Assembly: GCA_963792025.1 (NCBI GenBank)
Contig: CAWBUS010000009.1
Span: 15,591 to 79,590 of the forward strand
Length of the DNA: 64,000 nt
Origin: Ginsengibacter sp963792025
GTDB lineage: Bacteria > Bacteroidota > Bacteroidia > Chitinophagales > Chitinophagaceae
Reading direction: 5' to 3'
The position numbers were made by a program, and so were the translations under genes. Position 1 is the first letter of the stretch, and every line of letters begins with the position of its first letter. The notes under the pieces are model-generated. The model saw only the letters and a program-made list of their open reading frames with translations, was not told where the DNA came from and searched no databases. Of this stretch, positions 7,366 through 16,472 are shown piece after piece.

Positions 7366-9201
7366 ATGACTAAGATTTTTTTTCTTCTTTCCTTCACTCT
7401 GCTGACGCTGTTAGGTAATGCACAAAATGCATCGGATATTGATTCCCTCAGACATGTTCTCAGTCAATATAAAACATGGGATTCCAACAGGGTAAAAACT
7501 TTGCTCAATTTTGCCAATATCATTATTTATAATAATCCCGATTCGTGCATGAAATATTCGGAAGAAGCCATGCAGATTTCGCAAAAGATAAAATGGCAAA
7601 AAGGAATTGCGTTGTCTTTTCGTGAAATCGGCTATGTGTATTATATATCATCAGATAACCTGCAGGCAATGGATTATTATCTCAAGGCATTAAAAGCTGG
7701 CGAGCCAATTGACAATAATTATTTTAATGCAACTATCTATAACAATATCGCTAATATCTATGCCGATTTAAAAGATTATAAGAAGGCGCTGGATTATTAC
7801 ACTAAATATATATCTATTGCAAAAAAAGTTGATAGTAAAACTGATGAGATGAATGGCTTTATTAATTTAGGAGATATCTATACCGAAATGAATAACCTTC
7901 CTGTGGGTTTAAATTATTTTAATGAAGCACTTAGGATTGCAACCACGCTCGGAAATAAAAGAATAAGCGCCGCCATTCTTAATAACCTGGCAGAGATAGA
8001 TATAAAGGAACGCAACTATGACACGGCATTTTCCAATTTTAAAAAGAGTTTAGACCTTGCTGAAGAAACGGGAAACAGGAATGTAAAAGCAACGGCTTTA
8101 AATGGCCTGGGCGAAATTTATTTGCACCAAAAAAATTATAAACAGGCAGAAGACTATAGTAAGCGTTCATTGGAATTATCCAAAGAATTAGGCGACATTT
8201 CCTGGCAGGCTAACGCATTGTCAACCTTAAGCCAGACCTATGAAAAACAAAATAATTTGGCCAAAGCGCTTGATACTTACAAACAAGCTGGCATATTAAA
8301 AGACAGCACCCTGAATGACTCCAAAAAACAAGATATCACCCGCCTCGAAATGGAATATAATTTTGACAAAAGGGAGGCAGTGGTTAAAGCCGAAAATGAT
8401 AAAAAACAAGCGCTGGCCGTAGCGGAAATAAATAAACAAAAGATTATCCGCAATGCGTCTATCGGTATTGGAACAATGTTAGTTTTGGTTGCAATTGCAG
8501 GTATCATCTTATACAAAAGAAGAAAAGACACCATTGAAAAAAAGAAAGAAGCTGAGTTTAATACGCAGGTTGCATATACAGAACTAAAAGCATTGCGTGC
8601 GCAGATGAATCCCCATTTTATTTACAATTCGCTTAATTCAATTAATGATTATATTGATAAACATGAAACCGAACTGGCAACTGCCTACACAACAAAATTT
8701 GCAAAATTGATGCGGATGATTCTGGAGAATTCCGAACAAAAAGCCGTGCCTCTTGACGATGATTTAAAGGCGTTGGAACTATATATGCAATTGGAAAGTA
8801 TGCGAATGCAAAATAAGTTTAGTTATGAAATAAAAGTTGATGATGACATAGACCGGGAAAATACTTTAATACCTCCGTTGATATTGCAGCCATTTGTTGA
8901 AAACAGCATCTGGCACGGTATATCAAAGAAAAAAGGAGTGGGCAAAATATTGATATCTATTCATAAAGAAGGAAACATGATCAATTGTATAGTAGAAGAT
9001 AATGGTATTGGCATGAAGGAATCAGCGGAAACAAAAACCGGGAAAGACGTTCAATCCAAAAAATCTTTTGGTATGAAGATTACAAATGCAAGAATCGATA
9101 TCTTAAATAAAATGAAAAAATCAAATGCAGCAATAACTATGTCTAATCTTGAAGAAGGTACCAAAATAGAAATTAAATTGCCGGAAGAATTAGCGTTTTA
9201 A
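7366..9201 (+). CDS. LytS/YehU-type sensor histidine kinase with periplasmic TPR domain
   Basis: 611 residues from the ATG at 7366, chosen because it opens a clean signal peptide (MTKIFFLLSFTLLTLLGNAQ). The frame is open further upstream, with ATG at 7312. Residues 40-330 hold about seven tetratricopeptide repeats (for example 'YNNIANIYADLKDYKKALDYY'-type units). They are followed by a long helix, one membrane span (about 362-385) and a His_kinase domain with the phosphoacceptor His417 in QMNPHFIYNSLNSI, then a HATPase with N and G boxes (VEDNGIGM). It should sense a periplasmic signal through the TPRs and phosphorylate the LytTR regulator that starts 3 bases after its stop. Confidence 0.93.
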   Translation: MTKIFFLLSFTLLTLLGNAQNASDIDSLRHVLSQYKTWDSNRVKTLLNFANIIIYNNPDSCMKYSEEAMQISQKIKWQKGIALSFREIGYVYYISSDNLQAMDYYLKALKAGEPIDNNYFNATIYNNIANIYADLKDYKKALDYYTKYISIAKKVDSKTDEMNGFINLGDIYTEMNNLPVGLNYFNEALRIATTLGNKRISAAILNNLAEIDIKERNYDTAFSNFKKSLDLAEETGNRNVKATALNGLGEIYLHQKNYKQAEDYSKRSLELSKELGDISWQANALSTLSQTYEKQNNLAKALDTYKQAGILKDSTLNDSKKQDITRLEMEYNFDKREAVVKAENDKKQALAVAEINKQKIIRNASIGIGTMLVLVAIAGIILYKRRKDTIEKKKEAEFNTQVAYTELKALRAQMNPHFIYNSLNSINDYIDKHETELATAYTTKFAKLMRMILENSEQKAVPLDDDLKALELYMQLESMRMQNKFSYEIKVDDDIDRENTLIPPLILQPFVENSIWHGISKKKGVGKILISIHKEGNMINCIVEDNGIGMKESAETKTGKDVQSKKSFGMKITNARIDILNKMKKSNAAITMSNLEEGTKIEIKLPEELAF

Positions 9202-9204
9202 ATT

Positions 9205-9957
9205 ATGATAAAAGTTTTAATTATTGATGATGAACAACATTGTATTGACAGGCTTTCAAAATTGTTGCATCCCTCTCATGACAACATCCTTGAAATAACC
9301 GGAACCGCGTTGACGGTGGAAGAAGGAGTTGAAAAAATTATATCATTAAAACCCGATCTTATTTTTCTTGATGTTCAGATTGATGATAAAACCGGCTTCG
9401 ATCTTTTGAGAGCATTAAACGAAATAAACTTTGCCATTATATTTACTACAGCCTTTGAAAAGTTTGCCATACAGGCAATTAAATTCAGCGCTATAGATTA
9501 TTTATTAAAGCCAATTGATGACGCAGATTTAAACGCTGCCATATTAAAATTTATGAATGAACGATCCCAAAAATTGGCGGCTCAAAAAATTGAACTCCTG
9601 CTTCAAAATACGCAGAACAAAAAAGATATTCCAAAAAAAATAATTGTACCTACGGTAAGCGGTTTTGAATTTCTCGAAATCGCTGATATTACGAGGTGCC
9701 AGAGCGATATCAACTACACAACCATTTATCTAAAAGATAAGCACAAATTGGTTGTTGCCAAAACCTTGAAAGAATTTGAAGAACTGCTTGGCGGACATGC
9801 TTTCTTCAGGGTCCACAATTCCCACCTCATCAACTTAAATTGTATTAAAAGTTATAACAAAGGCAAAGGCGGTTCGGTGATATTAAACGATGGAACTGAG
9901 ATTGAAGTTTCCTTCCGGCGCAAAGATGAATTCCTTAAACGACTATCTGGATTATAA
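9205..9957 (+). CDS. LytTR-family response regulator
   Basis: 250 residues. The receiver domain (1-120) has the acidic pair Asp8/Asp9, phosphoacceptor Asp56 (LIFLDVQ), a Thr in 'FTTAFEKFAIQAI' and the conserved Lys in DYLLKP. The C-terminal LytTR DNA-binding domain (about 148-250) shows 'YTTIYLKDKHKLVVAKTLKEFE' (residues 172-193) and FFRVHNSHLINL. The start lies 3 bases after the kinase stop, so the two are one operon and a cognate pair. It would act on promoters with paired direct repeats. Likely targets are its own operon and the TonB receptor that follows, but that is inference. Confidence 0.95.
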   Translation: MIKVLIIDDEQHCIDRLSKLLHPSHDNILEITGTALTVEEGVEKIISLKPDLIFLDVQIDDKTGFDLLRALNEINFAIIFTTAFEKFAIQAIKFSAIDYLLKPIDDADLNAAILKFMNERSQKLAAQKIELLLQNTQNKKDIPKKIIVPTVSGFEFLEIADITRCQSDINYTTIYLKDKHKLVVAKTLKEFEELLGGHAFFRVHNSHLINLNCIKSYNKGKGGSVILNDGTEIEVSFRRKDEFLKRLSGL

Positions 9958-10081
9958 AATTTTTCTGATAACGTTTTCCAAGGAATATATTTGCTATTAT
10001 TTTGAACGGCCATAATTAATATCTATCAAAAAGACCGCTGCCATATTCCTCATAACGTTACTCGGGTTTAACTCGTTTGGA

Positions 10082-10555
10082 TTGTTTTTTTTCTATTGGG
10101 GAAAAATTGAGTTGTGCAAAATTAAAGCCCGTGATTACGCCGATGGTTATTACCAGCTAAAAGAAAAAACCTATAAATTATTTTCATCTGGGTCCAAAGA
10201 ATTCAAACTCATTAATAACCATGAAATTCTTGCTGATGGAAATTTATACGACATTGTAAAGACGGAAACACGCGATGGTAAAACATTGTATTATGCATTA
10301 GGTGACGAAGAAGAAGACAGGTATGTACAACAACTTAACAACCTGGGCAACTCAAATTCTCAGGAGCAATCGTTGCCCGCAAAAACAGTTGGGTTGCAAA
10401 TTGGAAAATATTTTGAAGTAATAAAATACCAATCTCCAGTATTTATTACTTTACTTCGTGTACACGAGTCCGTTAAATTATCAAACGACTTGTTTCAATA
10501 CATTTCGCCATTGAAGATTGTTTTCTCTCCGCCGCCCGATCTTATTATTTCCTGA
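10082..10555 (+). CDS. Small membrane-anchored protein between LytTR regulator and TonB receptor, unusual start
   Basis: 157 residues counting from a TTG at 10082. The frame is open upstream to 10016 and encodes a run that completes an N-terminal membrane helix (KKTAAIFLITLLGFNSFG before FFFYWGK). There is no ATG, GTG or TTG in that extension, only an ATA at 10019. So the true start is non-canonical, or a base is wrong just upstream. The rest is a soluble domain (YYQLKEKTYKLF, DGKTLYYALGDEEE) ending in SPPPDLIIS. It resembles, by layout, small anchored proteins that often precede TonB-dependent receptors in Bacteroidota. Function is unknown. Confidence 0.65.
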   Translation: MFFFYWGKIELCKIKARDYADGYYQLKEKTYKLFSSGSKEFKLINNHEILADGNLYDIVKTETRDGKTLYYALGDEEEDRYVQQLNNLGNSNSQEQSLPAKTVGLQIGKYFEVIKYQSPVFITLLRVHESVKLSNDLFQYISPLKIVFSPPPDLIIS

Positions 10556-10663
10556 CATTTTTAAATTAAAGTGCATGTTTCGATAGAGAAGCATGTTATC
10601 TCATTTATTTGAATGATGGCTAATCATTCAGGAGTTATAATTTATTTAACCAATTCTGATTTT

Positions 10664-13171
10664 ATGAAATATATTTCAAAATATATGTTCTTTCTCACGA
10701 CTTTCCTGCTTTTTCAATACTTTGTAGAAGCCCAGGCCTCCCTACGTGGGAAAGTAACAGACAGCAAAAGCAACAACATCCTCAATGGTGCTACCATTTA
10801 TATTCCCGATATTAAAACAGGAGCCACATCAATGGCAGATGGCACTTATGAAATAAAAAATATTCCCGAAGGAACTTATTTGGTCGAGGTGACTCTTCTA
10901 AGCTATGCTACCAAACTGTCGACAATAGATATCAAAAAAAATACTGCAAAAGATTTTCAGATGGATCCTTCACCTACACAATTAAAAGATGTAATTGTTA
11001 CCGGAGTCATTTCTCCAACGGATAAACAAAAAAATCCCGTTCCGGTAACAGTAGTAAATTATAATTATATTCTGCAGAATTCTTCAACCAATGTAATAGA
11101 TGCCATTACAAAAGTTCCGGGAGTTTCGGGTATTACAGACGGGCAAAGTATCACAAAACCTGTTATCCGGGGGTTGGGATATAACCGTGTCCTCACCATT
11201 AATGATGGGGTTGAACAGGTTGATCAGCCCTGGTTTGATGAATTTGGTATAGAAGCTGATCCCGATGCAGTTAACCGTTATGAAATTTTAAAAGGCCCCG
11301 CTTCTCTTGCTTATGGTTCAGATGCAATTGCGGGTGTCGTAAATCTTATCCCGGAGCAGCCTCTTCCGGAAGGAGAAACAAAGGCTGATATAATGTATAA
11401 TTATCAAACCAATAACGGATTGATGAATGCAATGGCACATATTGCAGGCACTAAGAACGGAATTTCATGGAGCGCAAGAGTTGATAACACGATGGCGCAC
11501 GCTTATCAAAACCAAAATGATAGTTATGTGCTCAATTCACAATTCAGTAACTTCAATACAGATGGTACAATCGGTATTCACCGCAAATGGGGCTACACGC
11601 AATTGCATGCCGGATATTTTGAAATGCATACAGGAATTGTTGATGGCACAAGAGATTCCGCAACGGGACAACAGGAAAGACCAGTAGCTTATCCTGATTT
11701 AAATGGAGGCGATCCTACCTATGAATTGCCTACACACCAGGAACAGGTTACCTATACACCGTTTGTGATCAATCAAAGAATAAGACATTCTAAAATTGTT
11801 TGGGACAACAGCTTTGCAGTTGGAGATGGAAAAATTAAAGCGATCGTTTCATGGCAAAAAAATTCACGTCAGGAAAATAATGATCCTACTGTTCCCAATA
11901 CACCTATCATTTTTTATTCTTCTAACGCAATTACTTACGATCTGAGATATATATTCCCGGAAAGAAACGGATTTAATATGTCAGTTGGCGCAAATGGAGT
12001 ATATCAGTCTTCGAAAAGTTTAGGGTTGCTTTTGCTAATACCAAATTATAATTATTTTCAAATTGGCGGCTTTGCAATTGGAAGCAAACAAATTGGGAAT
12101 TTAACTTTAAGCGGCGGCGTCAGGTATGATACCCGGACTTTCAATGGCCTCGACCATTGGGTTGATTCCACCACACAGGAACCGGCAGAGGCTAATGCGG
12201 ACAATGCGTTCCATGAGTTTGAAGGATTCAAATCAAACTTTAACGGGCTGTCTTTTAGCGCAGGAGGTGCTTACAATTTTACCAAAAATGTGCATGCAAA
12301 AGTTAATATTGCAAGAGGATGGAGGGCGCCGAATGTAGCAGAATGCGGAGCTAACGGGGTTCATGATGGAACAGTTGTTTACGAGATTGGCGATCATACG
12401 TTAACTCCTGAAACGAGCCTGGAAGAAGATGTAACTTTTGGTGTCAATTCAAAAGATGTAGATTTTGAAATCAATGCATTCAATAACAGCATCAACGATT
12501 TCATTTATTCCCGGGGTTTACAAAGTGTTTTTGGCGGTGACTCCATTAATAACACTTTAAACGCTGTTGGCCTTGGTGCAGCACCCGTTTATAAATACAC
12601 ACAAGGCAAAGCGAATTTATACGGAGGTGAAGTGGAGTTAAATATTCATCCTGCTGCAGCGCCATGGGTTGAGCTATATTCTACTGTAAGCCTGGTGTAT
12701 GGAGGACTGAAGAATGTTCCTGCTTCCGTTAAATATTTACCTTTTGTTCCGCCCACAAGAATTACATCTGATCTTAAATTTAATATTATCACTCCGGGTC
12801 ATTGTGTGCAAAATGCCTATTTAAAATTTGGCGTGCAAAGTTATTCTCAACAAAAAAATATTTACCAGCAGTATGCCATTTATAGCGGCCTGAACACTGC
12901 GCTCACTCCTTATGAATATGAGGCAAGCCAGTCAGCAACCAAAGGATATATTTTGTTCAGTGCAGGATTGGGTGGAAATATTATTTCAAAAGGTCATACT
13001 TTTTGTCAGTTATATCTCATCTGCAATAACCTTTTCAATACTGCTTATATGGATTATATGAGCCGGTTTAAATATTATCCTGTAAATTATACAACTGGCA
13101 GAGTGGGCGTTTTTAATATGGGAAGAAATCTAAGCATAAAGGTTTTAGTGCCGATTGATTTAAAGAAGTAA
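10664..13171 (+). CDS. TonB-dependent outer membrane receptor
   Basis: 835 residues from the ATG at 10664, chosen because it begins a signal peptide (MKYISKYMFFLTTFLLF...EAQ); an in-frame ATG at 10613 would add 17 residues. Residues 25-110 are a carboxypeptidase-regulatory-like (CNA-B type) domain (LRGKVTDSKSNNILNGATIYI). Residues 110-230 are the plug, with VIRGLGYNRVLTINDGVEQ and EILKGPASLAYGSDAIAGVVN. The rest is a 22-strand barrel ending in a typical receptor strand. The plug wording (IRGLG.NRVL..NDGVEQ) resembles metal or metal-chelate receptors such as the ZnuD group, so a metal ligand is possible but unproven. No SusD partner follows. An intrinsic terminator follows at 13192. Confidence 0.93.
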   Translation: MKYISKYMFFLTTFLLFQYFVEAQASLRGKVTDSKSNNILNGATIYIPDIKTGATSMADGTYEIKNIPEGTYLVEVTLLSYATKLSTIDIKKNTAKDFQMDPSPTQLKDVIVTGVISPTDKQKNPVPVTVVNYNYILQNSSTNVIDAITKVPGVSGITDGQSITKPVIRGLGYNRVLTINDGVEQVDQPWFDEFGIEADPDAVNRYEILKGPASLAYGSDAIAGVVNLIPEQPLPEGETKADIMYNYQTNNGLMNAMAHIAGTKNGISWSARVDNTMAHAYQNQNDSYVLNSQFSNFNTDGTIGIHRKWGYTQLHAGYFEMHTGIVDGTRDSATGQQERPVAYPDLNGGDPTYELPTHQEQVTYTPFVINQRIRHSKIVWDNSFAVGDGKIKAIVSWQKNSRQENNDPTVPNTPIIFYSSNAITYDLRYIFPERNGFNMSVGANGVYQSSKSLGLLLLIPNYNYFQIGGFAIGSKQIGNLTLSGGVRYDTRTFNGLDHWVDSTTQEPAEANADNAFHEFEGFKSNFNGLSFSAGGAYNFTKNVHAKVNIARGWRAPNVAECGANGVHDGTVVYEIGDHTLTPETSLEEDVTFGVNSKDVDFEINAFNNSINDFIYSRGLQSVFGGDSINNTLNAVGLGAAPVYKYTQGKANLYGGEVELNIHPAAAPWVELYSTVSLVYGGLKNVPASVKYLPFVPPTRITSDLKFNIITPGHCVQNAYLKFGVQSYSQQKNIYQQYAIYSGLNTALTPYEYEASQSATKGYILFSAGLGGNIISKGHTFCQLYLICNNLFNTAYMDYMSRFKYYPVNYTTGRVGVFNMGRNLSIKVLVPIDLKK

Positions 13172-13191
13172 TAAGAAGTATATTTTTTAAT

Positions 13192-13225
13192 GGAAAGCTC
13201 TTAATATCAGGGCTTTCCTTTTTTT
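13192..13225 (+). terminator. Intrinsic terminator after the TonB receptor
   Basis: GGAAAGC (13192-13198) pairs with GCTTTCC (13212-13218) around a 13-base loop, and seven T follow at once (13219-13225). It starts 20 bases after the receptor stop codon and is on its strand. Confidence 0.88.
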
Positions 13226-13371
13226 ATTCTGGTATCTCCGCAATTTGTTCAATAACCCGATACTTCAGGTTTACCGGAAATCTAATCTTCATTCATATTA
13301 TATTTCCGGAAAGCCACAATTACACTGCTTTCTTACGCATAAAAAAATTAACTTTAGTAACTAATTATTTT

Positions 13372-14286
13372 ATGCCTGATGATGAATTTTTATTGAGCGA
13401 GTTTAAACGGATCATCCGAAGAAAGGCTGAAGAAAATATTATTGACTTCGACGAGAGTTTTGTTCACAAATTTGAATTGCAAGCCCACAGGTTTGAAGAT
13501 GTGCTAAAAGGCACCACCAGAATTATTCCTCCGAACAGGTGGTCTTATCATCGAATTGGTCTTATAAAAAAAGGATCAGGTGAGTTTACAACCGGTATCC
13601 ATAAATTCAAAGCAATAAAAAATACATTGATTGTTGTTCCTGCCCGTGTCATCACTTCAAGCAAAAACTGGACATTGGATATGGAAGGATATATTACTTT
13701 GTTCAACATAGATTTCTTTTTGCAAAATAATTTTTCAAATAAATATATAGAAAGCAAGAAAATATTGAACTCATCTATTCAACCCTATATTCATCTTAGC
13801 GATACTGAGGCAAAAGAAATCGCCGGTATTTTTGAAACGATACTTGAAGAAAAAAAATCAGGAAGTAGTCATAAAAATGAATTAATCGCTTTGAAAATTA
13901 TTGAGCTCCTGATTCTAAGTGAGCGCCTGTTTAACAAGAAACAAAACCTGGAAACCAACATACCTTCTATAGATATTATTAAGAGATTCCTGGATTTACT
14001 TGAAGTTAATTTTTTAAGGGAACGTTCTGTAAAGTTTTATGCGGACAAATTAGCCATGCATCCAAATTATCTCAATGCCCTCATAAAAAAACATACGGGT
14101 TTAACCGCTAAAGAATCAATTCAAAACAGGCTTCTCATCGAAACCAAATACCTGCTTCATTCCACCAACCTGTCTATAAAAGAAATTTCAAACCAGGTGG
14201 GGTTCAACGATCCAAACTACTTCACTTCTTTTTTTACAAAATTTGAAAATGTTTCACCCGGACATTACAGGGCGTCATTTGTTTGA
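13372..14286 (+). CDS. AraC family transcriptional regulator
   Basis: 304 residues. The N-terminal half (about 30-150) is a cupin-like ligand or dimer domain (WSYHRIGLIKKGSGEF, 'NTLIVVPARVITSS'). The C-terminal 100 residues form the AraC double helix-turn-helix: first helix pair around 'YADKLAMHPNYLNALIKKHTG', second around 'SIKEISNQVGFNDPNYFTSFF', with the closing 'ENVSPGHYR' signature. It is transcribed alone behind the terminator, 124 bases before the PAS kinase. The ligand is unknown. A TAACTTTA sequence near 13350 is an imperfect -7 box. Confidence 0.92.
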   Translation: MPDDEFLLSEFKRIIRRKAEENIIDFDESFVHKFELQAHRFEDVLKGTTRIIPPNRWSYHRIGLIKKGSGEFTTGIHKFKAIKNTLIVVPARVITSSKNWTLDMEGYITLFNIDFFLQNNFSNKYIESKKILNSSIQPYIHLSDTEAKEIAGIFETILEEKKSGSSHKNELIALKIIELLILSERLFNKKQNLETNIPSIDIIKRFLDLLEVNFLRERSVKFYADKLAMHPNYLNALIKKHTGLTAKESIQNRLLIETKYLLHSTNLSIKEISNQVGFNDPNYFTSFFTKFENVSPGHYRASFV

Positions 14287-14409
14287 AAATCGAAGATGTT
14301 CATTTGTTTAATGAAGAACTTTTCATTTTCCGGGAGCGACCTTTGCACACTCAAAAAAATATTCCCGAAGTTAATATGACAATGTGCAGCGGGGAAAGGC
14401 GCTTCAAAC

Positions 14410-15861
14410 ATGGACGATAAAAATATTTCACGCGAAAAACCAGTACTAGCCAAAAGTCAGCAGCAGGCCGGCAATTGCAATGATAACTATCATGCATTGT
14501 TTGAACAGGCCACTGATGCCATCATGGTAACAGATTTTAATGGAAATTTCACAGACGTTAATTCCAGTCTGTGTACCATGTTTGGCTATACGAAAGAAGA
14601 GTTGCTTCAGTTGAATGTAAAGGCATTGCTCGATTATGAAAGTCTAAAAATGCAGCCATTGCGGTTTGATCTTTTGGCTGCAGGCGAAAATGTGTTTAAT
14701 GAAAGAAAAATGATCCATAAAAACGGGAAGATCATTTATGTAGAGGCCAATGCAAAAAAATTTATTGATAACCGCGTCATGGTAATCGCACGTGATGTTA
14801 CGGAACGAAAGATGGTTAGAGAAGTATTACAAAAATCTGAAGCGAACCTTCACACTATTTTTAATACTACGGATATTATTTATGTTTTAGTGGATCATGA
14901 TTTCCGCGTTATTTCGTATAACCCGTGTGCTGCCGCATTTGCAAAAAATGAATTGGGACACAGCATGGAAATAAGTAAATATTTCCTTGATTATTTTCTA
15001 CCGGAAAGGCAACCCACGCTACTTGGTTATATGAAAGAAGTGCTTGCGGGAAAGCATTTAAATTACGAGGTCAGTTATCCGCAGCCCGGTAATTTATTTC
15101 ATTGGTACCAGGTGAAAATGTTCCCGATTTCAAAAGATGATAATAACGTTTATGGCCTGATGGTGGCAGCAACCAACATAACCGAAAAGATTGTGCTCGA
15201 ACAAAAGCTCGCAGATGAAAGAATAAGAAAGCAACAGGAAATAGCTGACGCCATAATTACAGCCGCAGAAAAAGAGCGGCATGAAATAGGCCTTGAATTA
15301 CATGATAACGTGAATCAGTTACTGGCCTGTTCCCGTCTTTATATAAAGATGGGGAGAACAACTGAAACAAAAAGAAAGCATCCCAATATTGATGAGGCAG
15401 ATAATCTTATCAGCCAGGCCATTGATGAAATCCGGAATTTATCTCATTCATTAATAGTTCCTTTCATTGAAGCCGACAGGCTTTCAGAAGCCATCAATTA
15501 TCTTACAGAAAAAATATCGGCAGGCAGTAAAATAATTATCGAAAAGGAAATTGCAGTTGGCGATGAAAATACGATTCCTGATAAACTTAAATTGACCATA
15601 TACAGAATTGTACAGGAACAGCTTAGCAATATTGTTAAACATGCGGGGGCCGGTAAAATTATTTTGAAACTTATTCGCCATAGTGAAAAGATTGTAGTCA
15701 CTATTAAAGATGATGGACAAGGCTTTGATACCATATTAAAAACGAATGGTATAGGCCTGATAAATATCAAAACGAGGGCCTCCTTATTTAGCGGAGAAGT
15801 AAGTATTAATTCCTCTCCCGGAAATGGTTGTGAGCTGATTGTGAGTTTTCCACAAAAGTAA
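14410..15861 (+). CDS. PAS-domain sensor histidine kinase (HisKA_3 type), no adjacent regulator
   Basis: 483 residues, with no signal peptide or membrane span, so probably cytosolic. PAS domain 1 covers about 25-135 (ALFEQATDAIMVTDFNG) and PAS domain 2 about 140-262. A HisKA_3 dimerisation helix has EKERHEIGLELHDNVNQ with phosphoacceptor His298. A HATPase domain (about 385-483) shows DDGQGF and GIGLINIKTRASLFSG. This NarX/DesK-like class normally partners a LuxR-type regulator, but none lies next to it: the neighbours are an AraC regulator upstream and a thioesterase downstream. Its partner is therefore elsewhere or is unconventional. Confidence 0.93.
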   Translation: MDDKNISREKPVLAKSQQQAGNCNDNYHALFEQATDAIMVTDFNGNFTDVNSSLCTMFGYTKEELLQLNVKALLDYESLKMQPLRFDLLAAGENVFNERKMIHKNGKIIYVEANAKKFIDNRVMVIARDVTERKMVREVLQKSEANLHTIFNTTDIIYVLVDHDFRVISYNPCAAAFAKNELGHSMEISKYFLDYFLPERQPTLLGYMKEVLAGKHLNYEVSYPQPGNLFHWYQVKMFPISKDDNNVYGLMVAATNITEKIVLEQKLADERIRKQQEIADAIITAAEKERHEIGLELHDNVNQLLACSRLYIKMGRTTETKRKHPNIDEADNLISQAIDEIRNLSHSLIVPFIEADRLSEAINYLTEKISAGSKIIIEKEIAVGDENTIPDKLKLTIYRIVQEQLSNIVKHAGAGKIILKLIRHSEKIVVTIKDDGQGFDTILKTNGIGLINIKTRASLFSGEVSINSSPGNGCELIVSFPQK

Positions 15862-15960
15862 GCAGGCGATAAAAAATGTTGTAACCAACAGACCTGGCAT
15901 ATAAAAAATTTCGTCAAAGGCAAAGACACAAGCTATCATACTCCTTAGTAACTTGCAACC

Positions 15961-16443
15961 ATGCAAACAATCTCAAAACTTTGGGAAAGCAAAGCCCTTA
16001 TCCGCTTTTCCGATTGCGATCCCTTTAATCATTTAAATAATGCCCGCTTCATTGATTATTTCATCAATGCCCGTGAGGACCATCTCCTGGCAAATTTGAA
16101 TTTTAGTATTTATCATTTTGCGGCAGAGTATGGCCTGGGCTGGGTAGTAAGTAAAAACCAAATCGCTTACCTGAAGCCTGCCTTACTTATAGAGACTGTT
16201 GTTATAGATTCTGCTCTGCTGCAACTGGGAGCAACAGACCTGCTGGTTGAAATGAAAATGTGGAATGAGCGTAAGGATAAACTGAAGTCTGTTCTCTGGA
16301 CTCATTTGGTGCACATAAATATTAAAACACAAAAGCCCGAAAACCATTCACAAAATCTGTTGGATACTTTTACACCATTTGTAAATGCCATAGACGATAA
16401 TAAAAGTTTTGATGAGCGTGTGAACCAGTTGAGGAGCAAATGA
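15961..16443 (+). CDS. Acyl-CoA thioesterase-like hotdog protein (4HBT)
   Basis: 160 residues with the 4-hydroxybenzoyl-CoA thioesterase hotdog signature near the start: IRFSDCDPFNHLNNARFIDYF. The Asp of the 'D.D...HLNN' motif is the usual catalytic residue, and the long central helix carries FINAREDHLL. It should hydrolyse an acyl-CoA or acyl-ACP in the cytosol; the substrate cannot be told. It is convergent with the Fpg/Nei-like gene, and its stop codon sits inside an inverted repeat (TGATAGTT at 16441, AACTATCA at 16468) that also contains the opposing stop. Confidence 0.85.
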   Translation: MQTISKLWESKALIRFSDCDPFNHLNNARFIDYFINAREDHLLANLNFSIYHFAAEYGLGWVVSKNQIAYLKPALLIETVVIDSALLQLGATDLLVEMKMWNERKDKLKSVLWTHLVHINIKTQKPENHSQNLLDTFTPFVNAIDDNKSFDERVNQLRSK

Positions 16444-16472
16444 TAGTTTTGAATAAGGTTTTATAATAACTA

